NCBI RefSeq assembly: GCF_026342735.1
Contig: NZ_JAPEMM010000001.1
Coordinates: forward strand, 2,728,001 to 2,792,000
Length of the DNA: 64,000 bases
Source of the DNA: Streptomyces sp. NBC_00193
GTDB taxonomy: Bacteria > Actinomycetota > Actinomycetes > Streptomycetales > Streptomycetaceae
Direction: 5' to 3'
This document shows, piece after piece, positions 1-7,921 of this stretch; position 1 is the stretch's first letter; every line of letters starts with the position of its first letter. The position numbers and the translations under genes were made by a program. A model generated the notes under the pieces. It worked only from the letters and a program-made list of their open reading frames with translations, was not told the origin of the DNA and did not search any database.

Positions 1-335
1 TTCTTCAGCAGTTCGGTGCCCGTGCCCTCCAGGACCGGCTTGTTCCAGTCGGGGCCGAAGCGCGGGACGTACATCTCGGCGAAGGCCCGGCCCGGCGGGT
101 ACGTGCCGGGCTCCGGGGCGGCCGGGGGCGATGCGGCCGCCGACGGCGCGGGGGCGGGCTGCGGGGCGGCCGCGGGCACCGCGGACCAGCGGTCGCGCAT
201 GCGGGCCATCTCCCCGTCCATGGCCTGGTCGGCCTTGACCCCGGTCCACAGCAGGACGTAGACCACGAAGAGCACGATGAGCGAGCCCGCGGTCAGGCAC
301 ACCTCGCTGAACGTCCGTACCAGCAGGCGTGGCAC
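1..335 (-). CDS. Class E sortase, N-terminal part (cut by window edge)
   Basis: The first 111 residues of a membrane protein that runs off the left edge. It begins at a GTG (335-333) with GGAG seven bases upstream, 13 bases after the stop of the DUF881 gene, so the two are probably cotranscribed. The sequence shows a short cytoplasmic lead, one strong membrane segment (about residues 14-33), a Pro/Ala-rich linker, then a segment reading FAEMYVPRFGPDW. That segment is the typical entry into the sortase fold of actinobacterial class E (SrtE) enzymes. Such enzymes link LAxTG proteins to the cell wall; in Streptomyces they attach chaplins and other surface proteins. The catalytic His, Cys and Arg lie outside the window, so activity cannot be judged. 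The family call rests on the N-terminal pattern and on the neighbouring DUF881 and crgA genes. Confidence 0.75.
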   Translation of the reverse strand, partial: MPRLLVRTFSEVCLTAGSLIVLFVVYVLLWTGVKADQAMDGEMARMRDRWSAVPAAAPQPAPAPSAAASPPAAPEPGTYPPGRAFAEMYVPRFGPDWNKPVLEGTGTELLK

Positions 336-348
336 GTCGACGCTCCGG

Positions 349-1125
349 TCACGGGGTGGCGGACTCCAGCGGCTTCGCATAGTGGAGGTCCACTGTGCCG
401 GAGTAGCCCGGCAGTGTCAGCGCCTTGTGCTCGTCCACTTTCCAGCCGAGCCCGTACGCGTTCACGTACAGCTGGTAGTTCTGCAGCGCCGGCGAGGCCG
501 CGAGGGCCTTCTTCAGCGCGCCGGGGTCGCCTACGGCCGTCACCTTGTACGGGGGCGAGTACACGCGGCCCTGGAGGATCAGGGTGTTGCCCACGCAGCG
601 CACGGCGCTGGTGGAGATCAGGCGCTGGTCCATCACCTGGATGCCCTCGGCGCCGCCCTGCCAGAGGGCGTTGACCACGGCCTGCAGGTCCTGCTGGTGG
701 ATCACCAGGTCGTTGGGCTGCGGCTCGGGCACGTTGGGGATGCGGGCCGTGGCGTTCGGGGGCGCGTCGTTCAGGGTGACCGTCACGGCCTTGCCGGTGA
801 GCTCCTCGGTGCCGGAGGCGGCGCGCAGGGCGGCCAGTTTGGCGTCCTCGGCCTTGGTGCTCCCGTTGTCGCGTTCGGCGAGGGCGTCGACCTGGCCGCG
901 TGCGGTGGCGGTGCTCTTCTCCAGCTCCAGATTGCTCTGGCTGCGCTCCTGGATCAGGTCGGACAGCTTGAGGAGCGAGGCGTCCGTCCGGATGTTCGTA
1001 CCCTTGGAGGTGTTGAAGCTGGTGACGAAGATCAAGCCGGCCAGGGCGAAAACGGCGGCCGTGAGCAGCCGGACCGGTCTGGCACGGCGACGGGGACCCG
1101 CGGAGGAGTCGTCGGAATTGCTCAA
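349..1125 (-). CDS. DUF881 family membrane-anchored protein
   Basis: About 258 residues: a short basic N-terminus, one membrane segment (about residues 19-38, LLTAAVFALAGLIFVTSF), then an extracytoplasmic part. That part starts with a heptad-rich region (about 45-90) and continues into the DUF881 domain with its recognisable VIHQQDLQAVVNALWQGGAEGI stretch, split here as VIHQQDLQAV and NALWQGGAEG. The family sits beside crgA, sortase or division genes in many actinobacteria; its molecular role is unknown. I chose the TTG start at 1125 because AAGGAG lies nine bases upstream. An in-frame GTG at 1149 would add eight residues but has no good ribosome binding site. It lies upstream of the sortase gene on the same strand and is divergent from crgA. 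Confidence 0.85.
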   Translation of the reverse strand: MSNSDDSSAGPRRRARPVRLLTAAVFALAGLIFVTSFNTSKGTNIRTDASLLKLSDLIQERSQSNLELEKSTATARGQVDALAERDNGSTKAEDAKLAALRAASGTEELTGKAVTVTLNDAPPNATARIPNVPEPQPNDLVIHQQDLQAVVNALWQGGAEGIQVMDQRLISTSAVRCVGNTLILQGRVYSPPYKVTAVGDPGALKKALAASPALQNYQLYVNAYGLGWKVDEHKALTLPGYSGTVDLHYAKPLESATP

Positions 1126-1216
1126 CGTACCCTTCTCCTTCAACGCCACAGGTCCACTACGCTAACGGACGCCCGGGGCAGGCCAGGTCCCCAGCCCATC
1201 GACAGGAGAGCCCCTC

Positions 1217-1471
1217 GTGCCGAAGTCACGTATCCGCAAGAAGGACGACTACACGCCGCCCCCCACGCGGACGCCGCAGTCGATCAAGCTGACGAACCGC
1301 AACTGGGTCGCCCCGGTCATGCTGGCGTTCTTCTTGGTCGGTCTGGCATGGATCGTCGTTTTCTATCTGTCCGAGACCCAGCTTCCGATCGAAGCTCTCG
1401 GAAATTGGAACATTGTGGTCGGATTCGGCTTCATTGCGGCAGGATTCGGCGTCTCCACGCAGTGGAAGTAG
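1217..1471 (+). CDS. crgA: Cell division protein CrgA
   Basis: 84 residues, the usual length. It has a basic N-terminus ([12 protein letters not shown]), a Pro/Thr-rich segment and two membrane segments (about residues 32-51 and 63-79), joined by the conserved loop ending in NWNIVVGFG. CrgA is a small division regulator. In Streptomyces it restrains premature FtsZ-ring assembly before sporulation septation, and in mycobacteria it recruits septal proteins. A GACAGGAGAG ribosome binding site precedes the ATG. It is transcribed away from the DUF881/sortase pair and followed by a DnaA-box inverted repeat and the convergent rhomboid gene. The identification is secure. Confidence 0.97.
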   Translation: MPKSRIRKKDDYTPPPTRTPQSIKLTNRNWVAPVMLAFFLVGLAWIVVFYLSETQLPIEALGNWNIVVGFGFIAAGFGVSTQWK

Positions 1472-1495
1472 CCCGGCTCCGCAAGCTCTCCCCAT

Positions 1496-1553
1496 GAGTT
1501 ATCCACAGCGTCATCCACACCTGAGGAAAAGACAGAAGATCTGTGGATAACTC
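1496..1553. promoter_or_regulatory. Inverted repeat of two perfect TTATCCACA DnaA boxes
   Basis: GAGTTATCCACAG (1496-1508) and its exact reverse complement CTGTGGATAACTC (1541-1553) flank a 32-base spacer. Each 13-mer contains the strong DnaA-box sequence TTATCCACA (1499-1507 and 1542-1550). A third, weaker box (TCATCCACA, 1511-1519) lies in the spacer. The site is between the convergent crgA and rhomboid genes, about 26.5 kb from oriC, so it is not a promoter operator for either. It could titrate DnaA, or could form a hairpin and act as a terminator, though no T-run follows. Confidence 0.75.
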
Positions 1554-1577
1554 TGTGGAGAGTTGACGCCGGTGTGA

Positions 1578-2462
1578 TCAGTTGAGTACGGAAAGTTCGG
1601 CCGTACGGATCGCGATCAGGGCTGTGGCCAGCAAGAACACCGCCACACAGGTGCCCCACTGGATGAATGTGCGATTCCGCGCGCCCATGTCCTTGGTCGG
1701 CCACAGGAAGCCCGCCGCAACCAGTGCACCGGTGACCAGACCACCGATATGGGCCTGCCAGGACACGTTCAGCCCCGGCGCGAAGGTGAGCACCAGCATG
1801 AACACCGCCATGGTGATCAGCGGGCGCATTTCGTACCGCATCCGGCGGAACAGCACCACGGTGGCACCGAGCAGGCCGAAGACGGCTCCGGAGGCACCCA
1901 GGGTCGCGACGTTCGGCTCGGTCAGCAGATAGACCGCCGCGCTGCCGCCGAGGGCCGACAGCAGGTACACGGTGAGGTAGCGTGCCCGGCCGAGCGCCTG
2001 CTCCAGCGGTCCGCCGATGAACCACAGGGCGAGCATGTTGCTGAAGATGTGCCACAGCTCGGTGTGCAGGAAGGCAGAGCTCAGCAGCCGGTAGTACTCG
2101 CCGGTGGAGACGCCTTCGAGCGGCCCGCCCACCAGCTCCCGGTAGCGGCCCAGGAGCTCCAGCTGGATCGCCAGCCCCGAGAAGACGTGGACCGCGAGGA
2201 ACATGCCCACGTTGATCCCGATCAGGATCTTCGTGACCAGGTACGGATCGGCGGCGACCACCCCGCCCGCGATCGTGCGCGGGGCGTTGGCGGCCCGGCC
2301 GTGGCCCGTTCCCGAGCCCCCGCGGACGCACTCGGGGCACTGGAAGCCGACCGAGGCGCTGATCATGCAGTCGGGGCAGATCGGCCGCTCACAGCGCGTA
2401 CAGCTGATCCCGGTCTCGCGGTCCGGGTGGCGGTAGCAGCCCGGAAGACGGTCGGTGTCCAT
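1578..2462 (-). CDS. Rhomboid family intramembrane serine protease with N-terminal zinc-binding region
   Basis: 294 residues. The N-terminus (about 9-45) carries Cys/His pairs (CYRH, CTRC, CPDC, CPEC) that look like a B-box-type zinc-binding module. The rhomboid domain follows, with the first helix near 78-95, the H-W-H-I-F-S-N segment around 138-142, the GASGAVFG serine motif (catalytic Ser about 191) and the histidine of the AHIGG motif (about 238). Both catalytic residues are present, so an active membrane protease is expected; its substrate is unknown. The ATG has GAGGGGAC upstream. It follows the cyclophilin gene on the same strand, separated by a hairpin at about 2503-2536, and is convergent with crgA. 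Confidence 0.95.
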   Translation of the reverse strand: MDTDRLPGCYRHPDRETGISCTRCERPICPDCMISASVGFQCPECVRGGSGTGHGRAANAPRTIAGGVVAADPYLVTKILIGINVGMFLAVHVFSGLAIQLELLGRYRELVGGPLEGVSTGEYYRLLSSAFLHTELWHIFSNMLALWFIGGPLEQALGRARYLTVYLLSALGGSAAVYLLTEPNVATLGASGAVFGLLGATVVLFRRMRYEMRPLITMAVFMLVLTFAPGLNVSWQAHIGGLVTGALVAAGFLWPTKDMGARNRTFIQWGTCVAVFLLATALIAIRTAELSVLN

Positions 2463-2502
2463 CGGTCCCCTCGGTCGGCGGCGAGGCGGGCGGATCCGCC
2501 CG

Positions 2503-2536
2503 CGCCCGTCCGGTACGTATCGAGGACGGACGGGCG
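2503..2536 (-). terminator. Hairpin between the cyclophilin and rhomboid genes
   Basis: CGCCCGTCCG (2503-2512) pairs exactly with CGGACGGGCG (2527-2536) around a 14-base loop, just past the cyclophilin stop codon. It lies between two same-strand genes, so it probably ends or attenuates the cyclophilin transcript. No clear T-run follows, as is common in Streptomyces. Confidence 0.5.
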
Positions 2537-2558
2537 GGGCCGAAAGGTTCCCCTGCGG

Positions 2559-3089
<531 letters not shown>

Positions 3090-3265
3090 GGATCTGCCTT
3101 CCTCTCGTCGTCACTGTCGGTTTCAGATCCTCGCACGGAGGGCTGCACAGGACGGAAATCGTCCACCCGTATGCCCTGTCGCGCATGCCGGTCGGCGGTA
3201 TGGGAGGCATGATCCGACAAAGGGTGGAAAGGTGAACTGTGTCCGCCACCGAGGAGGAGGATCCC

Positions 3266-4015
3266 GTGACCCGCAAGGAAAGCGTGCGTCTGGCAGCATC
3301 AAGTGCCAGGGATACGGCGCGGCACGCAGCGGAAGTGGTGGCGCCGTACGCGGAATCCGCCAAGCACGCTGCGGTGCATTACGCCCACGAAGCAAATGAA
3401 CGGCTTGCGCCGAAGGTGTCGTACGCGGCCGGCGAGGCTGCCAAACAAGCCCGCCAGACGTACGACTGCCACGTACAGCCCCGGATCAAATCGGCGCGCT
3501 CCCATGTGCCGCCGAATGTCGACCGGGCGGCGTCCAATGCCGTGAAGCAGACCCGCCTGGCGGCCCTGCACGCGGTGGAGTACACGCAGCCGCGGCTGGA
3601 GAGCGCCCTCGCGGCGGCCCAGCCGGTGGCGGAGGAGGCCGCATCCCGGTCGACGGCGGCGCTGGCGGCGCTGCGCGGCCAGGTGTCGGCCAAGGATGTC
3701 AAGAAGCTCGTACGGCGCCACGAGCGGCGTGCGCGCTGCGGCCGCCTGTTCAAGGGCGTGGCGGTGGTCGGCGTCCTGGCCGGCGGCGCCTTCGCCGCGT
3801 GGAAGTGGTGGGACCAGCAGTCGAACCCGGACTGGCTCGTCGAGCCGCCGGCCGCGACCGAGCTGTCGGCGCGGGAGGAGGCTCCGGCCCCCTACGACGA
3901 GGAGCTGGCCGCGAAGGAGCGCGAGGCGAGGAACACCGTGTCCAGCCTGGAGGCGGAGGCCGAGGCCGTGCAGGAGCGGATCGACGCGGAAGACGCGAAG
4001 CGCAAGCACCGCTGA
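3266..4015 (+). CDS. DUF5324 family membrane-associated protein
   Basis: About 249 residues beginning MTRKESVRLAASSARDTA. The GTG start at 3266 has GAGGAGGAG five bases upstream; a GTG at 3239 would add nine residues and has no such site. The first 150 residues are amphipathic, Ala-rich helices with repeated Ala/Lys/Tyr patterns (AAEVVAPYAES, KHAAVHYAHEA), resembling lipid-associating or coiled-coil proteins. A single membrane segment follows near residues 165-182 (LFKGVAVVGVLAGGAFAAW). The tail is an acidic coiled coil rich in Glu and Ala. I recognise the DUF5324 pattern of Streptomyces; no function is established. A very strong hairpin follows the stop codon. Confidence 0.85.
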   Translation: MTRKESVRLAASSARDTARHAAEVVAPYAESAKHAAVHYAHEANERLAPKVSYAAGEAAKQARQTYDCHVQPRIKSARSHVPPNVDRAASNAVKQTRLAALHAVEYTQPRLESALAAAQPVAEEAASRSTAALAALRGQVSAKDVKKLVRRHERRARCGRLFKGVAVVGVLAGGAFAAWKWWDQQSNPDWLVEPPAATELSAREEAPAPYDEELAAKEREARNTVSSLEAEAEAVQERIDAEDAKRKHR

Positions 4016-4026
4016 GGAACGAGGAA

Positions 4027-4091
4027 CGCGCAACGAGAGTGGGGCCCGGATCCTTTCCCAGGATCCGGGCCCCACTCTTTCGTTGCGCTCC
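4027..4091. terminator. Long bidirectional terminator hairpin
   Basis: AGAGTGGGGCCCGGATCC (4036-4053) pairs perfectly with 4061-4078 around a seven-base loop. The arms continue outward (GCGCAACGA against TCGTTGCGC) with a two-base bulge. It lies between the convergent DUF5324 and LysM genes, within 3-12 bases of both stop codons, and should end transcription from both sides. Confidence 0.88.
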
Positions 4092-4093
4092 GC

Positions 4094-4579
4094 TCAGTTG
4101 GGGAGGGTGAGCTTCATCCCCGGGTGGATCATGTCGGGGTTCGAGCCGATGACGCCCTTGTTCATCGCGTAGAGCTCGCGCCAGCGGCCCTCGTTGCCGA
4201 GCTCGCGGCGGGCGATCGCGGAGAGCGAGTCGCCCGAGCGGACGGTGTACGTGCGCTGCGCCTTGGGCGCCGGCTTCGGCATCGGTGCCGCGGGCACCGC
4301 CTTGTGCGCGGCGGAGGCCGGCGTGGGCGTGTGCGGGGCGGGCCGGGTGACCGGGGGCGCCGGTGCGGCCTTGGGCGGCGCTGCCGCCGCCATGCGTTCG
4401 GCGGCCGCCTTGGTCGCCGCTGCCGCGTCGGTGTACTTGGTCCCGGTGTCGCCGGGCATCGAGGACGGCGGCGCCGGAGCGTCCGCGGCCTGCTGTTGCA
4501 CCTGCTCAGCCGCCTTTTGGGCGGCCTTCTCGGCTTGTTCCTTCTTCTTGTCGGACCTCATGAAGTCGAACAGTCCCAT
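4094..4579 (-). CDS. LysM domain protein (small, cytoplasmic or surface-bound)
   Basis: 161 residues. The start is the ATG at 4579, which has GGAGG nine bases upstream; longer in-frame reading is possible but lacks this site. The order is MGLFDFMRSDKKK, a Gln/Ala/Lys coiled segment (about 14-35), a Pro/Ala-rich linker (about 60-110) and a C-terminal LysM domain (about 112-161) reading TYTVRSGDSLSAIARRELGN, then MIHPGMKLTLP. LysM binds peptidoglycan or related glycans. No signal peptide is visible. The N-terminus MGLFDF resembles BON/LysM proteins of the YgaU group, which act in the cytoplasm. It is convergent with the DUF5324 gene and separated from it by a strong terminator. Confidence 0.85.
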   Translation of the reverse strand: MGLFDFMRSDKKKEQAEKAAQKAAEQVQQQAADAPAPPSSMPGDTGTKYTDAAAATKAAAERMAAAAPPKAAPAPPVTRPAPHTPTPASAAHKAVPAAPMPKPAPKAQRTYTVRSGDSLSAIARRELGNEGRWRELYAMNKGVIGSNPDMIHPGMKLTLPN

Positions 4580-4692
4580 GTGCGTACGCCTCCGGCATGG
4601 TGGTGCCCCCCTGGGCTGAGTGCCTTGTTCCACTCTCTGCCAGAAGGCCCGGGACGGCCCTGTGACTGGGCCATCCGGGGGATGCCGGTCGG

Positions 4693-5172
4693 CTACTGGC
4701 GAGCCCTGCGGGCCGGCCTCGGGCTCTCCGACGGGGTCTCCAGATCACCCTTGACCAGCAGGTTCAGTACCCGGAGCACGGCCGCGCGGTCCTCGTCGGC
4801 GAGGGAGCCGAGGGCGTCGGCGTGCACCTGGTCGACGATGCGGCTGCTCTCCTGCGCCAGGGCCGCGCCCTTCTCCGTGACGACGATGACGCGGGCCCGG
4901 CGGTCCGTACCGGACTGCCGCCGCTCGGCCAGTCCGGCCTTCTCCAGGGCGTCGACGGTGACGACCATCGTCGTCTTGTCCATGCCCCCGATCTCGGCGA
5001 GCTGGATCTGCGTCCGCTCCTCCCCCAGCGCGTGCACGAGCACGCAGTGCATCCGTGCCGTGAGCCCGATCCGGTCGAGTGCCGCCGCCATCCGGGTGCG
5101 CAGGACGTGGCTGGTGTGGTCCAGGAGGAAGGAGAGGTCCGGCTCGTTCTGCGCGGGTGCCATGGCTGTCAT
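4693..5172 (-). CDS. MarR family transcriptional regulator
   Basis: About 159 residues with a winged-helix MarR fold. The recognition region reads QIQLAEIGGMDKTTMVVTVDALEKAGL and the wing reads RRQSGTDRRARVIVVTEKG (about residues 55-105). It is divergent from a DHA2-type MFS transporter. That is the classic arrangement in which the regulator represses its own gene and the efflux gene until a ligand is bound. Several in-frame starts exist (GTG 5178, ATG 5172, ATG 5163); I used 5172, but no start has a strong ribosome binding site. Two CAGA-N3/4-TCTG elements in the shared intergenic region are candidate operators. Confidence 0.9.
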   Translation of the reverse strand: MTAMAPAQNEPDLSFLLDHTSHVLRTRMAAALDRIGLTARMHCVLVHALGEERTQIQLAEIGGMDKTTMVVTVDALEKAGLAERRQSGTDRRARVIVVTEKGAALAQESSRIVDQVHADALGSLADEDRAAVLRVLNLLVKGDLETPSESPRPARRARQ

Positions 5173-5201
5173 GTTCACCAGTCTAGCAATTCAGTCTCCA
5201 A

Positions 5202-5227
5202 CAGATCGTCTGCAACAGAACTATCTG
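5202..5227. promoter_or_regulatory. Candidate MarR operators in the divergent promoter
   Basis: CAGATCGTCTG (5202-5212) and CAGAACTATCTG (5216-5227) are two short inverted repeats with the same CAGA/TCTG arms, lying between the marR-type gene and the MFS gene. Their pairing and place fit a dimeric repressor acting on both promoters. The arms are only four bases, so chance is possible. Confidence 0.4.
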
Positions 5228-5274
5228 ATACGGTCTCATCAAGTCAGCCCGCCGATCACCGACTGGGGACACAG

Positions 5275-6774
5275 ATGCCTGCCACCGCCGCTCCCTCCGC
5301 CTCCACCTCCGCTGCTCCCGCCGCTCCCGCTCCCGCTCCCGCTCCCGCCTCCCCCTCCGCCGCCCCGGCCGCACCGCGCGGGCTGCGCTCCCGCTGGACC
5401 GCTCTCGGGGTGCTGTCCACCGGCGTCCTGATGACCGTCCTCGACGGCAGCATCGTCACCGTCGCGATGCCGGCCATCCAGAAGGACCTGGGCTTCACCC
5501 CCGCCGGACTCAGCTGGGTCGTCAACGCCTACCTGATCGCCTTCGGCAGCCTGCTGCTCCTCGCCGGCCGGCTCGGTGACCTCATCGGCCGCAAGCGGAT
5601 GTTCCTGGCCGGGACCGGCGTCTTCACCGGAGCCTCCCTGCTCGCCGGATTCGCCGGCTCGCCCGAGGTACTGATCGCCGCCCGGTTCCTGCAGGGCCTC
5701 GGCAGCGCCGTGGCCGCCGCCGTCAGCCTGGGCATCCTCATCACGCTGTTCACCGAACCGCGCGAGCGGGCCAAGGCCATCGCCGTCTTCTCCTTCACCG
5801 GCGCGGCCGGAGCCTCCCTGGGCCAGGTGCTCGGCGGGGTCCTGACCGATGCCCTGGACTGGCACTGGATCTTCTTCATCAACCTGCCCATAGGGCTCGC
5901 CGCCCTGGCACTGGCCCTGCCCGCGCTCCCCTCCGATCGGGGACTGGGGCTACGCGCCGGGGCCGACGTCCTCGGCGCCCTCCTGGTCACCGCGGGCCTG
6001 ATGCTCGGCATCTTCACCGTCGTCGAGGTGGAGCGCTACGGCTGGGTCTCCGCCCACACCCTCGGCCTCGGCACGCTCTCGGTCGCTCTGCTCGCCGGCT
6101 TCACCGCACGCCAGGCCAGGACCCGCACCCCGCTGGTACCGCTGCGGATCTTCCGCTCGCGGACCGTGGTCGGCGCGAACCTGGTCCAGATGCTGATGGT
6201 GGCCGCGCTGTTCTCCTTCCAGGTGCTGGTCGCCCTGTACCTGCAGAACGTGCTCGGCTACGGAGCCGCCGAGACCGGCCTGGCCATGCTCCCGGCGGCC
6301 GTGGTCATCGGCGGGGTCTCCCTCTTCGCCTCGGCCCCGCTCAACGCCCGCTTCGGCGAACGGGCCGTCCTGCTCGCCGGACTCGCCCTGCTCGTGGCCG
6401 CCCTGGGGCTGCTGACCCGGCTCCCGGTCCGCGCCGACTACGTCACCGACCTGCTCCCCGTGATGCTGCTGGCCGCCGGCTTCGGCCTGGCCCTGCCCGC
6501 CCTCACCGCGCTGGGGATGTCCGGCGCCGACGAGCAGGACGCGGGCCTCGCCTCGGGCCTGTTCAACACCACCCAGCAGATCGGCATGGCCCTCGGCGTC
6601 GCCGTCCTGTCCACCCTGGCCGCCGCCCGCACCGACTCGGCGCTCACCACCGGCCTCGACCGCGCCACGGCCCTGACCTCGGGCTACCACCTGGCCTTCG
6701 GCATCGGCGCCGGGCTGATGCTCACGGCGCTCGTGGTGGCGGCGACCCTGCTGCGGACCGGCCCGCGCCGGTGA
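5275..6774 (+). CDS. MFS transporter, DHA2 (EmrB/QacA) drug-efflux type
   Basis: 499 residues. A low-complexity Ala/Pro/Ser N-terminus (about 1-38) precedes about 14 membrane helices. Motif C-like and motif A features are visible: LDGSIVTVAMPAIQKDL in helix 1, and GRLGDLIGRKRMF at the helix 2-3 loop. This family exports drugs or other small hydrophobic compounds in exchange for protons. The ATG at 5275 follows GGGGACAC. Divergence from the MarR-type gene points to ligand-induced efflux. A perfect parS site follows within 15 bases of the stop codon. The substrate cannot be told from sequence. Confidence 0.92.
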   Translation: MPATAAPSASTSAAPAAPAPAPAPASPSAAPAAPRGLRSRWTALGVLSTGVLMTVLDGSIVTVAMPAIQKDLGFTPAGLSWVVNAYLIAFGSLLLLAGRLGDLIGRKRMFLAGTGVFTGASLLAGFAGSPEVLIAARFLQGLGSAVAAAVSLGILITLFTEPRERAKAIAVFSFTGAAGASLGQVLGGVLTDALDWHWIFFINLPIGLAALALALPALPSDRGLGLRAGADVLGALLVTAGLMLGIFTVVEVERYGWVSAHTLGLGTLSVALLAGFTARQARTRTPLVPLRIFRSRTVVGANLVQMLMVAALFSFQVLVALYLQNVLGYGAAETGLAMLPAAVVIGGVSLFASAPLNARFGERAVLLAGLALLVAALGLLTRLPVRADYVTDLLPVMLLAAGFGLALPALTALGMSGADEQDAGLASGLFNTTQQIGMALGVAVLSTLAAARTDSALTTGLDRATALTSGYHLAFGIGAGLMLTALVVAATLLRTGPRR

Positions 6775-6787
6775 CCTCCTGCCCGAT

Positions 6788-6801
6788 GTTTCACGTGAAA
6801 C
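6788..6801. other. parS site (ParB-binding)
   Basis: A perfect 14-bp parS palindrome, GTTTCACGTGAAAC, lying between the convergent MFS and PEP-mutase-like genes. It is the only parS in the window on the gyrase side of oriC. ParB nucleates here and spreads to form the segregation complex. Confidence 0.95.
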
Positions 6802-6837
6802 ATCGGGCAGGACGAGCTCGGGCCGGCCTGCCAGGCC

Positions 6838-7656
6838 CTACTTCACGAAGAGGCCGTTGAGCGTCCCGTAGTCGACGGCCCCTTCGAGGGCCCCGTACGT
6901 CCCCTGCTCCAGCACCTCCACCGCCGCGGCGCGGGCCGCCGTGTACGCCGCCTGCGCCACGCCCGTTCCGACACTGACCCGGCGCACCCCGGCCTTCGCC
7001 AGCTCGGCGACGGACGGACCGCCCGGCCCGGCCATGGCGTTGACCGGCAGCGGGCCCCGCGCGATCTCGCTCAGGACGTCCAGGTCCAGCAGCCCCGGCA
7101 CGAAGATCCCGTCGGCCCCGGCGGCCGCGTACGCCTCCACCCGCGCCAGGACGTCGGCAAGGCGGCCGGACTCCTCGCCGATCCCGAACAGGAAGACGTC
7201 GGTACGGGCGTTGATCACCAGCTCCGGCAGCCCGGCGGCGGTGGCCGCCGCACGGGCGGCGCGGATCCGGTCGGCCTGCTCCGCGGCGGTGTGGAGCGTA
7301 CCGTCGGCCGCTTTCGAGTCCTCCAGGTTGATCCCGACGGCGCCCACCGCCACCACCTCGCGCACGGTGGCAGCGACGTCCTCGTAGCCGCCCTCGATGT
7401 CCACGGTGACGGGGACGTCCACGGCCGCCACGATCCGTGCGGCCGCCGCCAGCATCTCCGCCTTCGTCGCGTGCTGCCCGTCCCCGCGGCCGATCGACCA
7501 GGCCACGCCGCCGCTGGTGGTGGCAATGGCCGCCGCCCCGGCCGACTCGATCACCGCCGCGCTGCCCGCGTCCCAGGCATTGGGCAGGACCAGGAGCGCC
7601 TCGCCCAACTCCCGGAGCCGCAGGGCCTTCTCGGTGCTCTTCGCTTCCACGGTCAT
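6838..7656 (-). CDS. Isocitrate lyase/PEP mutase family protein
   Basis: 272 residues with the PEP-mutase/isocitrate-lyase barrel. Recognisable elements are LPNAWDAGSAAVIESAG (about 23-39), the VTVDIEGGY segment that supplies a metal-binding acid (about 83-91), VGINLEDS (about 107-114) and VINARTDVFL (about 147-156). The Cys-containing KKCGH catalytic motif of true isocitrate lyase is absent. That fits the broad group of C-C-bond lyases and carboxyphosphonoenolpyruvate- or oxaloacetate-type enzymes; the exact reaction is unknown. The ATG has GAGGAGAG upstream. It is divergent from the secreted-protein gene at 7922, and its upstream region holds one copy of the island palindrome, so it may belong to the same regulon. 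Confidence 0.87.
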   Translation of the reverse strand: MTVEAKSTEKALRLRELGEALLVLPNAWDAGSAAVIESAGAAAIATTSGGVAWSIGRGDGQHATKAEMLAAAARIVAAVDVPVTVDIEGGYEDVAATVREVVAVGAVGINLEDSKAADGTLHTAAEQADRIRAARAAATAAGLPELVINARTDVFLFGIGEESGRLADVLARVEAYAAAGADGIFVPGLLDLDVLSEIARGPLPVNAMAGPGGPSVAELAKAGVRRVSVGTGVAQAAYTAARAAAVEVLEQGTYGALEGAVDYGTLNGLFVK

Positions 7657-7772
7657 GCGAACTCTCCTCAGCCGTACGACTTCTAAAGACCTGTCACATC
7701 AATCTCCGGACAGGGGACTCTAACCGGGGAGTGCGCTGGTCATCCGGCGGTTTTACGACCGTTGCCTGTTAC

Positions 7773-7786
7773 CCGGCCATGACAGG
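7773..7786. promoter_or_regulatory. Island palindrome, copy A
   Basis: CCGGCCATGACAGG is a degenerate copy of the CCGGYCATGRCCGG palindrome also present at 8719-8732 and 12988-13001. The right arm is imperfect, but GTCATGGCCGGG on the complement matches copy B over 12 consecutive bases. It lies 117 bases before the PEP-mutase-like start and 136 before the secreted-protein start. An ATCCGTAG element at 7811-7818 recurs after copy C. Confidence 0.45.
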
Positions 7787-7921
7787 AATCCCACGTTCCG
7801 GCCGATCAAGATCCGTAGATTTCTCATCAGCAGCCCCGCAGACCTGACCGGACGAAACCCCGACAGAGACACCGCGGCATGCGACTCTCCGCCCTCCCCG
7901 ACCATGCTCCAAGGAGTCGTT

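Noticed and set aside
4822..5274. An upstream extension of the MFS transporter to GTG 4822
   Set aside because: It runs antisense through the MarR-type gene; the ATG at 5275 begins a normal first helix region.
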